From assembly GCA_021828085.1 (NCBI GenBank), contig JAKATE010000126.1, forward strand, positions 1 through 5,518: a stretch of 5,518 bases of DNA. The letters are read 5' to 3'. Positions within the stretch are counted from its first letter, which is position 1, and each line of letters begins with the position of its first letter. Positions 1-5,518 of the stretch are shown in pieces. The notes beneath the pieces were generated by a model. That model was given only the letters and a program-made list of their open reading frames with translations. It was not told the DNA's origin and did not search any database. The translations under genes and the position numbers were made by a program. The stretch is from Thermoplasmata archaeon (GTDB lineage Archaea > Thermoplasmatota > Thermoplasmata > Lutacidiplasmatales > UBA184).

Positions 1-16
1 AGCCGGGGTGGGGGTC

Positions 17-874
17 TCACCGGGGGCTCTTCTGGAGGGCCATGAGGTCCTCCGTGGAGATCTTCCCGCCCTTCTTGAAACGGGCGAAGAGGTCCTCTTC
101 CTTGGGAGGCTCCAGGACCTCGGGGAGCCCGGAAGCCTTGGCGCGCGCGGCGTAGAGCATCTTCTCCAAGTCGCGGACCTCCTCGATGCACTGGATGTGC
201 TTGCGGTGCGCCTCGTCGCTCGCCGCCTTGACCTCGAGGAGCTTCGCCTGCGCCTCGTCCGCCTCGCGCCGGAGCCGGTCGACCTCCTCGAAGAGCCGGA
301 CCATGGACTCGTGCTCGCGCTGGGCCCGCTCCGCGAGCTCCCCCACGAGCCGGTGATGTTCCTCGGCCGCCACCCGGGCGTTCTCGGCCTCGCGCATCGC
401 CTGGTCGACCTCGGGATCCTGGTGGAACGCCTCCTCCTGGACCCGGATCTCCCGCTGGAGGCGCTGGATCTCCGAGAGGAGGCGCCCCTCGGACTCCTTG
501 GTGAGGGAACTGGTCATGTGCTTGAACTCGAGCTCCTTGAGCTCCTTGCGGAGCCTCCAGAGCGGCACCCCACCGGCCCGGGACTGGCGGGTGTGCTTGA
601 GCTCGGCGACCTTCTCGGAGAGGGTCTCGAAGGCGTGGTTCGACTCGTCGCGGGCGCGCTTCTCGTCGCGGACCCCCTCGTTGAGGGCGTCTCGCTCGTG
701 GCGGTGGAGTTGGGCCTCCCCGCTCTTGGCCCGGAGCTCGTCGATGACGGCCATGCGCCGCTCGGCCCACTCCCGGGCCTGGGCGTTGAGCCGGTCGCGC
801 TCGTCGCGGAACTCGTCCGCGCGGCGGTTGGCCTCCGCCCGACGCTTCTCTAGTTCCTCGACCGCGTCCACCAT
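17..874 (-). CDS. Archaeal coiled-coil protein, COG1340 type
   Basis: Predicted 285-residue cytoplasmic protein, almost entirely charged alpha helix rich in Glu, Arg, Lys and Ala, with no signal peptide or membrane segment. Two long coiled-coil stretches (about 1-95 and 125-245) are separated by a Gly/Pro break (RAGGVPLW, about 99-106). After the break comes a segment resembling the COG1340 hallmark 'LEwkqqTs.L..e.E..L...I..L' (here LEFKHMTSSLTKESEGRLL, from residue 115). The C-terminus carries the other family signature, FKKGGKISTEDLMALQ (about 266-281). The family has no established function; a structural or scaffolding role is inference only. I chose the ATG at 872-874 because the length suits the family and the in-frame extension to 994 is Pro/Gly/Arg-rich, not helical, and runs over the TATA box. 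It is transcribed divergently from the HerA gene. Family assignment is from remembered motifs, not a search. Confidence 0.85.
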   Translation of the reverse strand: MVDAVEELEKRRAEANRRADEFRDERDRLNAQAREWAERRMAVIDELRAKSGEAQLHRHERDALNEGVRDEKRARDESNHAFETLSEKVAELKHTRQSRAGGVPLWRLRKELKELEFKHMTSSLTKESEGRLLSEIQRLQREIRVQEEAFHQDPEVDQAMREAENARVAAEEHHRLVGELAERAQREHESMVRLFEEVDRLRREADEAQAKLLEVKAASDEAHRKHIQCIEEVRDLEKMLYAARAKASGLPEVLEPPKEEDLFARFKKGGKISTEDLMALQKSPR

Positions 875-882
875 CCAGCCGA

Positions 883-901
883 CCCCGCGGGAAACGCGGG
901 G
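883..901 (-). repeat. Perfect 7-bp hairpin in the coiled-coil gene leader
   Basis: On the minus strand this reads CCCCGCG, a TTTCC loop, then CGCGGGG: a perfect 7-bp G/C stem with a 5-nt loop. It ends 8 nt before the ATG at 874 and would fill most of the roughly 33-nt leader predicted from the TATA box at 930-937. Its 3' arm contains the only purine-rich stretch near the start codon, so folding could hide a weak ribosome-binding site. It could also be a DNA operator. The inverted repeat is directly visible; any function is inference. Confidence 0.5.
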
Positions 902-929
902 AGAATACGGTGGCGCAGCCTTTCGTGGG

Positions 930-937
930 AATATAAA
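930..937 (-). promoter_or_regulatory. Archaeal TATA box for the coiled-coil gene
   Basis: The minus strand reads TTTATATT, close to the archaeal consensus TTTATATA and one of the few A/T runs in a very G+C-rich region. Allowing about 26 nt from the box centre, transcription would start near 906-908, giving a leader of about 33 nt before the ATG at 874. The upstream BRE match is only partial. Confidence 0.65.
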
Positions 938-950
938 CCCTTGGACCTTC

Positions 951-973
951 GGGGAGGACCCGGGTCCCTCCCC
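951..973. repeat. 23-bp near-perfect inverted repeat between divergent promoters
   Basis: The left arm GGGGAGGACCC is followed directly by GGGTCCCTCCCC, its reverse complement apart from one extra C. The core (956-967, GGACCCGGGTCC) is a perfect 12-bp palindrome. The repeat lies between the two divergent TATA-like boxes, about 28 bp from the centre of the minus-strand box and 44 bp from the plus-strand one. That is where an operator serving both genes could sit. The symmetry is visible; binding by a regulator is inferred. Confidence 0.55.
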
Positions 974-983
974 GGTTCCGGGG
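970..983. repeat. 14-bp inverted repeat overlapping the previous one
   Basis: CCCCGG, a TT spacer, then CCGGGG: perfect 6-bp arms. Its left arm shares bases 970-973 with the end of the 951-973 repeat, so the two cannot both form cruciforms or hairpins. G/C-only arms of this length are not rare at this base composition, so this may be chance. Confidence 0.35.
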
Positions 984-1001
984 GCCCGTTCCACGACCCA
1001 C

Positions 1002-1009
1002 CTTTATCC
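1002..1009 (+). promoter_or_regulatory. Candidate TATA box for the HerA-family gene
   Basis: CTTTATCC is the only A/T-rich octamer at a suitable distance upstream of the ATG at 1043. The box centre is about 37 nt from the start codon, predicting a leader of only about 11-13 nt. The absence of a Shine-Dalgarno sequence before this ATG fits a leaderless or very short-leader mRNA. The match to the archaeal consensus is partial. Confidence 0.45.
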
Positions 1010-1042
1010 TCCGAAGGTACATCGTTCGCCTGAAGTTCCTTC

Positions 1043-2509
1043 ATGACCAGTGAAGAGGTCGGCCGGATCTACGGCGATGTGGGGCTCGGAGAGTTCCACC
1101 TCACCCTCGCGAGCCCCCTCGAGCGGGGGGAGTACCTTTCGGTCCGGGACGAGCACGGGCGCATGGTCCTCTGCCAGCTCGACGATGTGCAGCGGCAGAG
1201 CGACCTCAACGTCGAGCGGGCCGCCCAGCTCGTCCACGGCGGCTCCGTGGATGTCTCCGAGGCGTACAACGGCCGGGCCCGCATCCTGGGGTACCGGGAG
1301 GGGGGCCTCGTCCGGGTCCCCCAGATCCCCTTCGCCCCCGGTGCCAGCGTCCACCGCGCGGAGGAACCTCTCATCGCCGAGGTCCTCGGGCTCAAGAGCA
1401 ATGGCAACACGGGTGCCTATGTCGGGCTCCTGCGCGGCCACAACCTCAAGGTCGAACTCGACATCAATGTCCTGGTCCAGCGCCACGTGAGCGTCCTCGC
1501 CAAGACCGGGGGCGGGAAGAGCTACCTCGTGGGGGTGCTCCTCGAGGAGTTCCTCCGCCACAAGGTCACCTGCGTCATCATCGACCCCCACGGCGAGTAC
1601 GGGTCGATCCGCTACAAGACCGAGCACATCCCGAAGGAGCGCTCGGAGCGCTTCCAGGTGGAGCCGCAGGGGTTCCGGGACCAGGTCAACGAGTTCTCCC
1701 CGGACACCCGCCTCAACACCGAGGCCGAGCCGCTCACGTTCTCCCTCTCGCACCTCGACGCCCGGGAGTTCCTGACCTTCCTGGGGATCCAGAACGTCCG
1801 GGGCTACCTCGCCCCGATGAAGTCGCTGCTCGACCGGACGGCCATCGCCAACCCGGACTACACGGTGAAGGACCTGATCCGGGTGGCCCGGGGCATCGAG
1901 GAGGGGGGCTCGGTCTACGAGATGCTCGCCCAGCGGCTCGACTACATCGAGGAGACCGGGCTCCTCGGCCCGAAGGGGACGAGCCTCAACGAACTGGTGG
2001 TCCCCGGCAAGATGACGATCCTGAACCTCCGGGGGTCCGCTCCCGACGTGCAGGAGCTCGTCGTGACCAAGGTCGCGACGAGCTTCTTCGACCAGCGCAA
2101 GCGCGGCAAGATCCCCCCGCTCTTCCTCGTCCTCGAAGAGGCCCACAACTTCTGCCCGCAGCAGGGGCAGGCCGCCTCCTCCCGCATCCTCAAGACCATC
2201 GCCAGCGAGGGACGGAAGTTCGGCCTCGGCCTCTGCGTCGTGAGCCAGCGGCCCGCCCGGGTGGACAAGAGCGTCCTCTCCCAATGCGCGGCCCAACTCA
2301 TCCTCCAGGTTACCAACCCCCTGGACGTCCGGGCCATCGCCCAGAGCATCGAGGGCCTGACCGACGGGATGACCGAGACCATCCAGGGCCTCCCGGTGGG
2401 GACCTGCCTGGTCACCGGCGGGGGCTTCGCCACGCCGCTCTTCTGCGAGGTACGCCCCCGTTCCAGCCGGCACGGCGGCGAGTCGGTGAAGATCGTCCCG
2501 AACTCCTGA
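1043..2509 (+). CDS. herA: HerA-family hexameric ATPase / DNA translocase
   Basis: Predicted 488-residue cytoplasmic ATPase of the HerA/FtsK superfamily (COG0433, DUF87). Family members form hexameric rings that pump double-stranded DNA; archaeal HerA works with the nuclease NurA and Mre11-Rad50 in resecting DNA ends. Residues about 5-100 look like the HAS-barrel domain, rich in short beta strands and Gly. The P-loop is AKTGGGKS (153-160), followed by a strand ending IIDPHGEY, typical of the family. Walker B is LFLVLEEAH (360-368) with acidic E365 and E366. The conserved SQRP motif (401-404), then a 'DKSVLSQC' and 'NPLDVRAI' stretch, matches the C-terminal half of HerA proteins. Length is close to known HerA (about 500). 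The ATG at 1043 keeps a complete N-terminal domain. No nurA, mre11 or rad50 is adjacent, so this could be a HerA paralogue, not the repair HerA; the family call is firm, the exact role is not. Confidence 0.92.
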   Translation: MTSEEVGRIYGDVGLGEFHLTLASPLERGEYLSVRDEHGRMVLCQLDDVQRQSDLNVERAAQLVHGGSVDVSEAYNGRARILGYREGGLVRVPQIPFAPGASVHRAEEPLIAEVLGLKSNGNTGAYVGLLRGHNLKVELDINVLVQRHVSVLAKTGGGKSYLVGVLLEEFLRHKVTCVIIDPHGEYGSIRYKTEHIPKERSERFQVEPQGFRDQVNEFSPDTRLNTEAEPLTFSLSHLDAREFLTFLGIQNVRGYLAPMKSLLDRTAIANPDYTVKDLIRVARGIEEGGSVYEMLAQRLDYIEETGLLGPKGTSLNELVVPGKMTILNLRGSAPDVQELVVTKVATSFFDQRKRGKIPPLFLVLEEAHNFCPQQGQAASSRILKTIASEGRKFGLGLCVVSQRPARVDKSVLSQCAAQLILQVTNPLDVRAIAQSIEGLTDGMTETIQGLPVGTCLVTGGGFATPLFCEVRPRSSRHGGESVKIVPNS

Positions 2510-2614
2510 GCGGGCCGCGAACTGCGAGAGGCGGGAGGCGAGAGCTCCGCCCCCTGCCCGGGTCTGCCCCTCGGGACCCCCGGGGGGGGCCCCGCGGGCC
2601 GGGCGGAGGTCCGG
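2510..2614. other. Convergent intergenic gap
   Basis: This 105-bp spacer separates the convergent ends of the HerA gene and the aminopeptidase gene. It is extremely G/C-rich, with runs such as eight consecutive G at 2582-2589 and a small inverted repeat GGCCC-CGC-GGGCC at 2588-2600. No run of three or more T is present on the plus strand, and no convincing T-tract on either strand, so no typical archaeal terminator can be assigned. I see no gene. Confidence 0.6.
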
Positions 2615-4150
2615 CTAGAGCCCCTGGAGGTACTCCGTGATCAGCCGCACCCCGAAGGCCACGTAACCGGGCGGATGGTACGGGGGCACCCACTTGGAGT
2701 TGAGGGAAGTGACGTAGGCCGTCCCGGCGATGTCGAGATGCGCCCACGGGGTCTCCCCGACGAAGGTGTGGAGGAAAGCCGCCGCCGTCAGCGCCCCGCC
2801 CGGCGGGGCTTCCAGGGAGTTCTTCACGTCCGCCACCTCGCTGCGGACCAGCTCGTCGTGGAGGGGCTTGAGGGGGAGCCGCCAGAGCCCCTCCCCGGTC
2901 CCCTCGGCCGCGTCGAGGAGCGCGCGGGCGAGACGCTCGTCGGTGGAAAAGAGCCCGGCCACGTCATGGCCGAGGGCCGTGACGCAGGCCCCCGTCAGCG
3001 TGGCCAGGTCGATGATGGCGTCCGGATGGTGGGTCGCATTGACCCAGGCGAGTCCGTCGGAGAGGACTACGCGTCCCTCCGCATCGGTGTTGAGTACCTC
3101 GATGGTCTTCCCTCCGAAGGTCCGGACCAGGTCTCCGGGCCGGTACGAGGTCCCGGAGGGGACGTTCTCGGCGCAGCAGAGGACCCCCACCACTTTCGGC
3201 CGGACCTTCAGGCGAGCGGCCGCGCGCAGGATCCCCAGCACCGCCACCGCGCCGGACTTGTCGAACTTCATGTGCGACATGTGGAGGGCGGGCTTGATCG
3301 AGATCCCCCCGGAGTCGAAGGTGATCCCCTTGCCGACCACGGCGATCGTGGGGAGCTTCCCCGCCCCCCGGCCCGGGTACTCCAGGACGACCATCCGGGG
3401 GGGGTGCCCGCTGGACCCCCCGCCGACCGCGAGGAGTCCCCCGCAGCCCATCTTCTGCAGCTGGGCCTCGTCGAAGACGGTGACCTTGAGGCCCATCGTC
3501 CGTCCGAGCTCCTGGGCCTTCTCGGCCAGATAGGCCGGGCTGGCCACATTGGCCGGCTGGTTCCCGACCTGGCGCGCCCAGAGCACGGCCTCGCTCACCT
3601 GACCGACACGGTCGAGGGAGCTGCGGACGCGCGGGAGGGTCCGGCGAAGGTCCCTTCCCAGCGCCACGACCAACCGTTCGAGGGAAGGGTTCCGCTCGGA
3701 GGTCCGGAACTCGGAGAACTCGTAGGCGCCGAGCTCCGCTCCCTGGGCAAGGTCGGCCGCGGCGACGGACGGCTCGACCCCCCGGAGGGAGAAGGTCGAG
3801 AGGCGCACAGCGATGGAGCCGAGGCGGTGCGCTTTGGCGTGGCGAGCGAGCACGGCACCGGCCCTCCGGAGGTCCTCTCGGAGCGCGCGGCCGGAGGCCT
3901 TGCCGAGGCCGACCACGAGCAGGCGCGGTCCCGTCCCGGCCCCCCCGACCAGGGAATGGAGCTCCCCGCGCTTCCCGGTGAGTTCCCCGCGCTTCAGGAG
4001 CGCGCTCAGCGCGCCCCCGGTCCGCTGGTCCTCGTCCTGGAGCTGCCGGGGGAGCGCCTTGCTCTCCGGGGCGGTTTCGGACAGCCCTACGGCCACCGCG
4101 TCGACGTCTTGGACATCCCAGGCCTCTGAGGAGACCGCCTCGATGCGCAT
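2615..4150 (-). CDS. pepA: Leucyl aminopeptidase, peptidase family M17
   Basis: Predicted 511-residue cytosolic metallo-aminopeptidase that removes N-terminal residues, classically Leu, from peptides in late protein turnover; the family is usually hexameric with two metal ions per subunit. Residues about 1-160 form the variable M17 N-terminal domain, about 165-505 the catalytic domain. GKGITFDSGG (273-282) supplies K274 and D279, ISIKP K286, MKFDKSG D297, and the signature NTDAEGR (354-360) D356, E358 and R360. These match the seven metal/catalytic residues of E. coli PepA at a constant offset of four. Length is also close to E. coli PepA (503). Near the C-terminus the usual GATG-type motif before GVRL is replaced by GYVA (495-498). 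I chose the ATG at 4148-4150; the in-frame extension to 4363 is Pro/Arg/Ser-rich and overlaps sepF. It lies 103 bp downstream of sepF. M17 enzymes are patchy in archaea, so bacterial ancestry is possible. Confidence 0.96.
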   Translation of the reverse strand: MRIEAVSSEAWDVQDVDAVAVGLSETAPESKALPRQLQDEDQRTGGALSALLKRGELTGKRGELHSLVGGAGTGPRLLVVGLGKASGRALREDLRRAGAVLARHAKAHRLGSIAVRLSTFSLRGVEPSVAAADLAQGAELGAYEFSEFRTSERNPSLERLVVALGRDLRRTLPRVRSSLDRVGQVSEAVLWARQVGNQPANVASPAYLAEKAQELGRTMGLKVTVFDEAQLQKMGCGGLLAVGGGSSGHPPRMVVLEYPGRGAGKLPTIAVVGKGITFDSGGISIKPALHMSHMKFDKSGAVAVLGILRAAARLKVRPKVVGVLCCAENVPSGTSYRPGDLVRTFGGKTIEVLNTDAEGRVVLSDGLAWVNATHHPDAIIDLATLTGACVTALGHDVAGLFSTDERLARALLDAAEGTGEGLWRLPLKPLHDELVRSEVADVKNSLEAPPGGALTAAAFLHTFVGETPWAHLDIAGTAYVTSLNSKWVPPYHPPGYVAFGVRLITEYLQGL

Positions 4151-4172
4151 GCCCGGGCAGAAAGCGTGGAGT

Positions 4173-4181
4173 GCTTTAGCT
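4173..4181 (-). promoter_or_regulatory. Weak TATA-like site before the aminopeptidase gene
   Basis: The minus strand contains GCTAAAG (4174-4180), the most A/T-rich stretch in the gap before the aminopeptidase ATG. Its centre is about 27 nt from the start codon, the spacing expected for a leaderless transcript. No Shine-Dalgarno sequence is visible before that ATG, which agrees. The consensus match is poor. Confidence 0.25.
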
Positions 4182-4199
4182 TGCCGGGGGGTCGGGGTC

Positions 4200-4214
4200 G
4201 CCGCCCCGGGCGGC
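4200..4214. repeat. G/C palindrome between sepF and the aminopeptidase gene
   Basis: GCCGCC, a CCG spacer, then GGCGGC: a perfect 6-bp inverted repeat about 40-54 bp beyond the sepF stop codon. It could stabilise the 3' end of a sepF transcript, or be chance at this base composition. No T-run follows on the minus strand, so I do not call it a terminator. Confidence 0.3.
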
Positions 4215-4253
4215 CTGGAGGGGGAGGGCGGAAAGGGTTGGCCCGTGGCGCGC

Positions 4254-4631
4254 CTAGAAACCGCTCGTCCGGAGCTTGTGCCGGTCGACCTTGATGCCGG
4301 CGGGCGTGAGCGCGAGGAGGTTCTTGGCGACCCCCGCCACGTCGCCTCCGGTGTCCCGGACAACGTTCTTGAGCTCGGCGTTGAGCCGGTTCACCGCGAC
4401 CTGGTCGTTCGCGAGCGAGGTGTAGTCGAGCAGGAGGGTGTCCCCCTGGTACGCGTAGCGCGTGAGGTTGTGAAGGTCCTCGAACCGGAAGATCTCGGCC
4501 ACGCGCACGGTCCCTTTCGTGGCCGCGAGCGAGGCTTCCTCATCCTCGAAATGCATGGCTCCCAGGTCGAGGAAGGTTCCGTCTTCGAGGGTCTCATCCT
4601 GATGGCGTCGTAGGATCGGTTTGCGGAGCAT
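4254..4631 (-). CDS. sepF: Archaeal SepF, FtsZ membrane anchor
   Basis: Predicted 125-residue cell-division protein (DUF552/COG2450). Archaeal SepF tethers FtsZ to the inner face of the membrane at the division site. After a short N-terminal segment and a TFLDLG strand (19-24) the conserved core follows: VRVAEIFRFEDL (42-53), DTLLLDYTSLANDQ (64-77), and GDVAGVAKN plus LLALTPAGIKVDR (96-117). The 'GDVAG...N....TP.GIK.DR.K' ending is typical of archaeal, not bacterial, SepF. The usual N-terminal membrane-targeting helix is hard to see: MLRKPILRRH is basic and has hydrophobic residues, but Pro5 would disturb a helix. I chose the ATG at 4629-4631, 11 bp after the NMD3 stop. A GTG at 4644-4646 overlaps that stop as GTGA and would add five residues; longer starts are Pro/Arg-rich and unlikely. 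Probably co-transcribed with NMD3. No ftsZ lies in the window. Confidence 0.93.
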   Translation of the reverse strand: MLRKPILRRHQDETLEDGTFLDLGAMHFEDEEASLAATKGTVRVAEIFRFEDLHNLTRYAYQGDTLLLDYTSLANDQVAVNRLNAELKNVVRDTGGDVAGVAKNLLALTPAGIKVDRHKLRTSGF

Positions 4632-4642
4632 GGGCCCGTCCG

Positions 4643-5518
4643 TCACCGTGAGAGCCGGGATGCCTCTCTTAAGCCTGCCGCTCCACGGGAGCGGCGGAGC
4701 TCTCCGCGCGGCTCGTGGGAGTGGGGGACCCACCAGGCGGAGCGTTCCCCCAACGCCACGCGGAGCGTCCGGCTCGTGCTTCCGTCCTCCGGGGAGGGAG
4801 GGAGGCGTCCCCGCAGGGTCCAGGTCCTTCCTCCCTCCTCAAGACGGACGAACGGAGAGCCCCGGGGGGGGAAGCTCACCTCCCTCTCCCGCACCCCTTC
4901 CGGCCCGCAGACCAGTTCGAGAGGCCGCCGAGAGTGGGCCGGGAGGCTCACGGGGGCTTCGCCCTGGGCTCCGGCCAACTCGAGCTCCCCCTGGGGGCCA
5001 TAGCGGACCAGGCGGTAGAGCCTCCCCTCAAGTTCCAGATGATCGCCGGGAAGCGCTCGGGGAAGGCGCAGGAGGAAGGTGACCCGGTAGATGTCCTGGC
5101 CTCCCTTGCGGCTGTAGAGGGAGGCGGTCTCCTGGTACCGGGCTCGGTAGCGGTCCCGGAGGGCCCGGGCGGCGCTCCGGGCCTCCGTGCTCCCCGTGAA
5201 GTAGATGTCCCAGCCCTCCTTGAGCTCCTCCTCGAAGCTCAGCGCCCTCTTCACCGGCGCCGGAAGGTCGCGCTCGAGCCGGACCCAGAGCCGCTTGAGC
5301 CACTCGCGGAGCTCTCGTCCCTGGCGAAGCCCTCCGGAGGCGTCGCCGCGGAGCTGCAGGCGGGCCGTGTAGAAGCGGCCCTGCTTCCGGCTGCACTCCG
5401 GGCAGACGTGGTAGGTGAGGTGCACCTCGGTCGCGCACTCCGCGTCCCATTCCTCCCCCTTGAGTTCCAACCGTGCCCGGGCCCGTACCGGTCTCAGCTG
5501 GGGATTGTCCCCCGACTC
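4643..5518 (-). CDS. nmd3: NMD3 family protein, N-terminus outside window
   Basis: The last 291 residues of an archaeal NMD3 protein (COG1499); the frame stays open to the right edge, so the start and the first zinc-binding part are missing. Eukaryotic Nmd3 binds the large ribosomal subunit and acts as its nuclear export adaptor; the archaeal role is presumed to be ribosome assembly or quality control. Visible evidence: a CPEC zinc-ligand pair (about residues 39-42 of the visible part) in 'CPECSRKQGRFYTARLQLRG', then GWDIYF, an Arg/Ala-rich helix (ARALRDRYRARY) and IYRVTFLLRLPRALPGDHLEL. This order is the standard NMD3 pattern, the last part leading into the small beta-barrel domain. A possible TTG at 5468-5470 is not the true start because homologous sequence continues upstream of it. 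The last roughly 35 residues are Arg/Ser-rich and look poorly conserved. sepF follows 11 bp downstream. Confidence 0.92.
   Translation of the reverse strand, partial: ESGDNPQLRPVRARARLELKGEEWDAECATEVHLTYHVCPECSRKQGRFYTARLQLRGDASGGLRQGRELREWLKRLWVRLERDLPAPVKRALSFEEELKEGWDIYFTGSTEARSAARALRDRYRARYQETASLYSRKGGQDIYRVTFLLRLPRALPGDHLELEGRLYRLVRYGPQGELELAGAQGEAPVSLPAHSRRPLELVCGPEGVREREVSFPPRGSPFVRLEEGGRTWTLRGRLPPSPEDGSTSRTLRVALGERSAWWVPHSHEPRGELRRSRGAAGLREASRLSR
4666..4673 (-). promoter_or_regulatory. Possible internal promoter for sepF inside nmd3
   Basis: The minus strand reads CTTAAGAG within the 3' end of nmd3, an A/T-containing island in G/C-rich sequence. Its centre is about 38 nt from the sepF ATG, nearly the same spacing as the TATA-like box before the HerA gene. 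It could give sepF its own short-leader transcript in addition to read-through from nmd3. The consensus match is weak and the bases also encode protein. Confidence 0.22.

Noticed and set aside
8..853. 281-codon plus-strand frame opposite the coiled-coil gene
   Set aside because: Leu/Gly/Glu-rich mirror of the coiled coil's Glu/Arg codons; no promoter or motif supports it.
875..994. N-terminal extension of the coiled-coil protein to 994
   Set aside because: The added 40 residues are Pro/Gly-rich, non-helical and cross the TATA box and the intergenic inverted repeat.
1004..2473. Long open frame (489 codons) on the minus strand opposite the HerA gene
   Set aside because: It has no family motifs, is rich in Gly, Pro, Leu, Asp and Glu, and is the complement of a G/C-at-third-position gene that carries clear Walker motifs. 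It is a shadow frame.
1043..2509. HerA as part of an anti-phage system
   Set aside because: HerA-like ATPases do occur in bacterial defence pairs (for example with Sir2 or DUF4297 nucleases), but no such partner, nuclease or mobile element is present here and the flanking genes are housekeeping genes.
2577..2600. Hairpin terminator between the convergent genes
   Set aside because: The G/C runs can pair in several ways, but the loops are very short, the best stem is only 5 bp, and there is no T-tract on either side.
2675..4129. Long open frame (484 codons) on the plus strand opposite the aminopeptidase gene
   Set aside because: Same explanation: low-complexity Gly/Pro/Arg-rich translation with no recognisable motif, while the opposite strand has the full M17 active site.
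4151..4363. N-terminal extension of the aminopeptidase to 4363
   Set aside because: The added 71 residues are Pro/Ser/Arg-rich and overlap sepF; the protein from 4150 already has full family length.
1..5518. CRISPR array, tRNA/rRNA genes, insertion sequences, tandem repeats
   Set aside because: Read on both strands; no spaced direct repeats, no tRNA-like TTC-A arm pattern, no transposase motifs and no terminal repeats were seen.

Overview
The window looks like ordinary chromosomal DNA from an uncultured, high-G+C euryarchaeon. Archaeal SepF, archaeal NMD3, a HerA-type ATPase and a COG1340 coiled-coil protein together point firmly to Archaea. The encoded proteins contain normal amounts of Lys and are not strongly acidic, which argues against a haloarchaeon. 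A high-G+C member of the Thermoplasmatota or a related soil, sediment or aquifer lineage is my guess, not something the sequence proves. By eye the DNA is about two-thirds G+C, and this creates long open frames on the strand opposite every real gene.

Layout: (1) 17-874, minus: COG1340-type coiled-coil protein. (2) 875-1042: divergent control region with a good archaeal TATA box for the coiled-coil gene, a weaker one for the plus-strand gene, a 23-bp near-perfect inverted repeat between them, a second overlapping palindrome, and a perfect 7-bp hairpin in the predicted leader of the coiled-coil gene. (3) 1043-2509, plus: HerA-family hexameric ATPase. (4) 2510-2614: short convergent gap with G/C-rich inverted repeats and no T-run. 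(5) 2615-4150, minus: M17 leucyl aminopeptidase with all metal-binding and catalytic residues. (6) 4151-4253: short gap with one G/C palindrome. (7) 4254-4631, minus: SepF, the archaeal FtsZ membrane anchor. (8) 4643 to the right edge, minus: NMD3, missing its N-terminus because the window ends.

NMD3 and SepF are 11 bp apart on the same strand and probably co-transcribed; the aminopeptidase follows about 100 bp later and may be separately transcribed. HerA converges on this group and diverges from the coiled-coil gene. No NurA, Mre11 or Rad50 gene is visible next to HerA. There are no mobile elements, CRISPR arrays, RNA genes or obvious defence genes. I do not see a new multi-gene system. The most interesting unexplained structure is the set of inverted repeats in the HerA/coiled-coil divergent promoter region, followed by the NMD3-SepF pairing.
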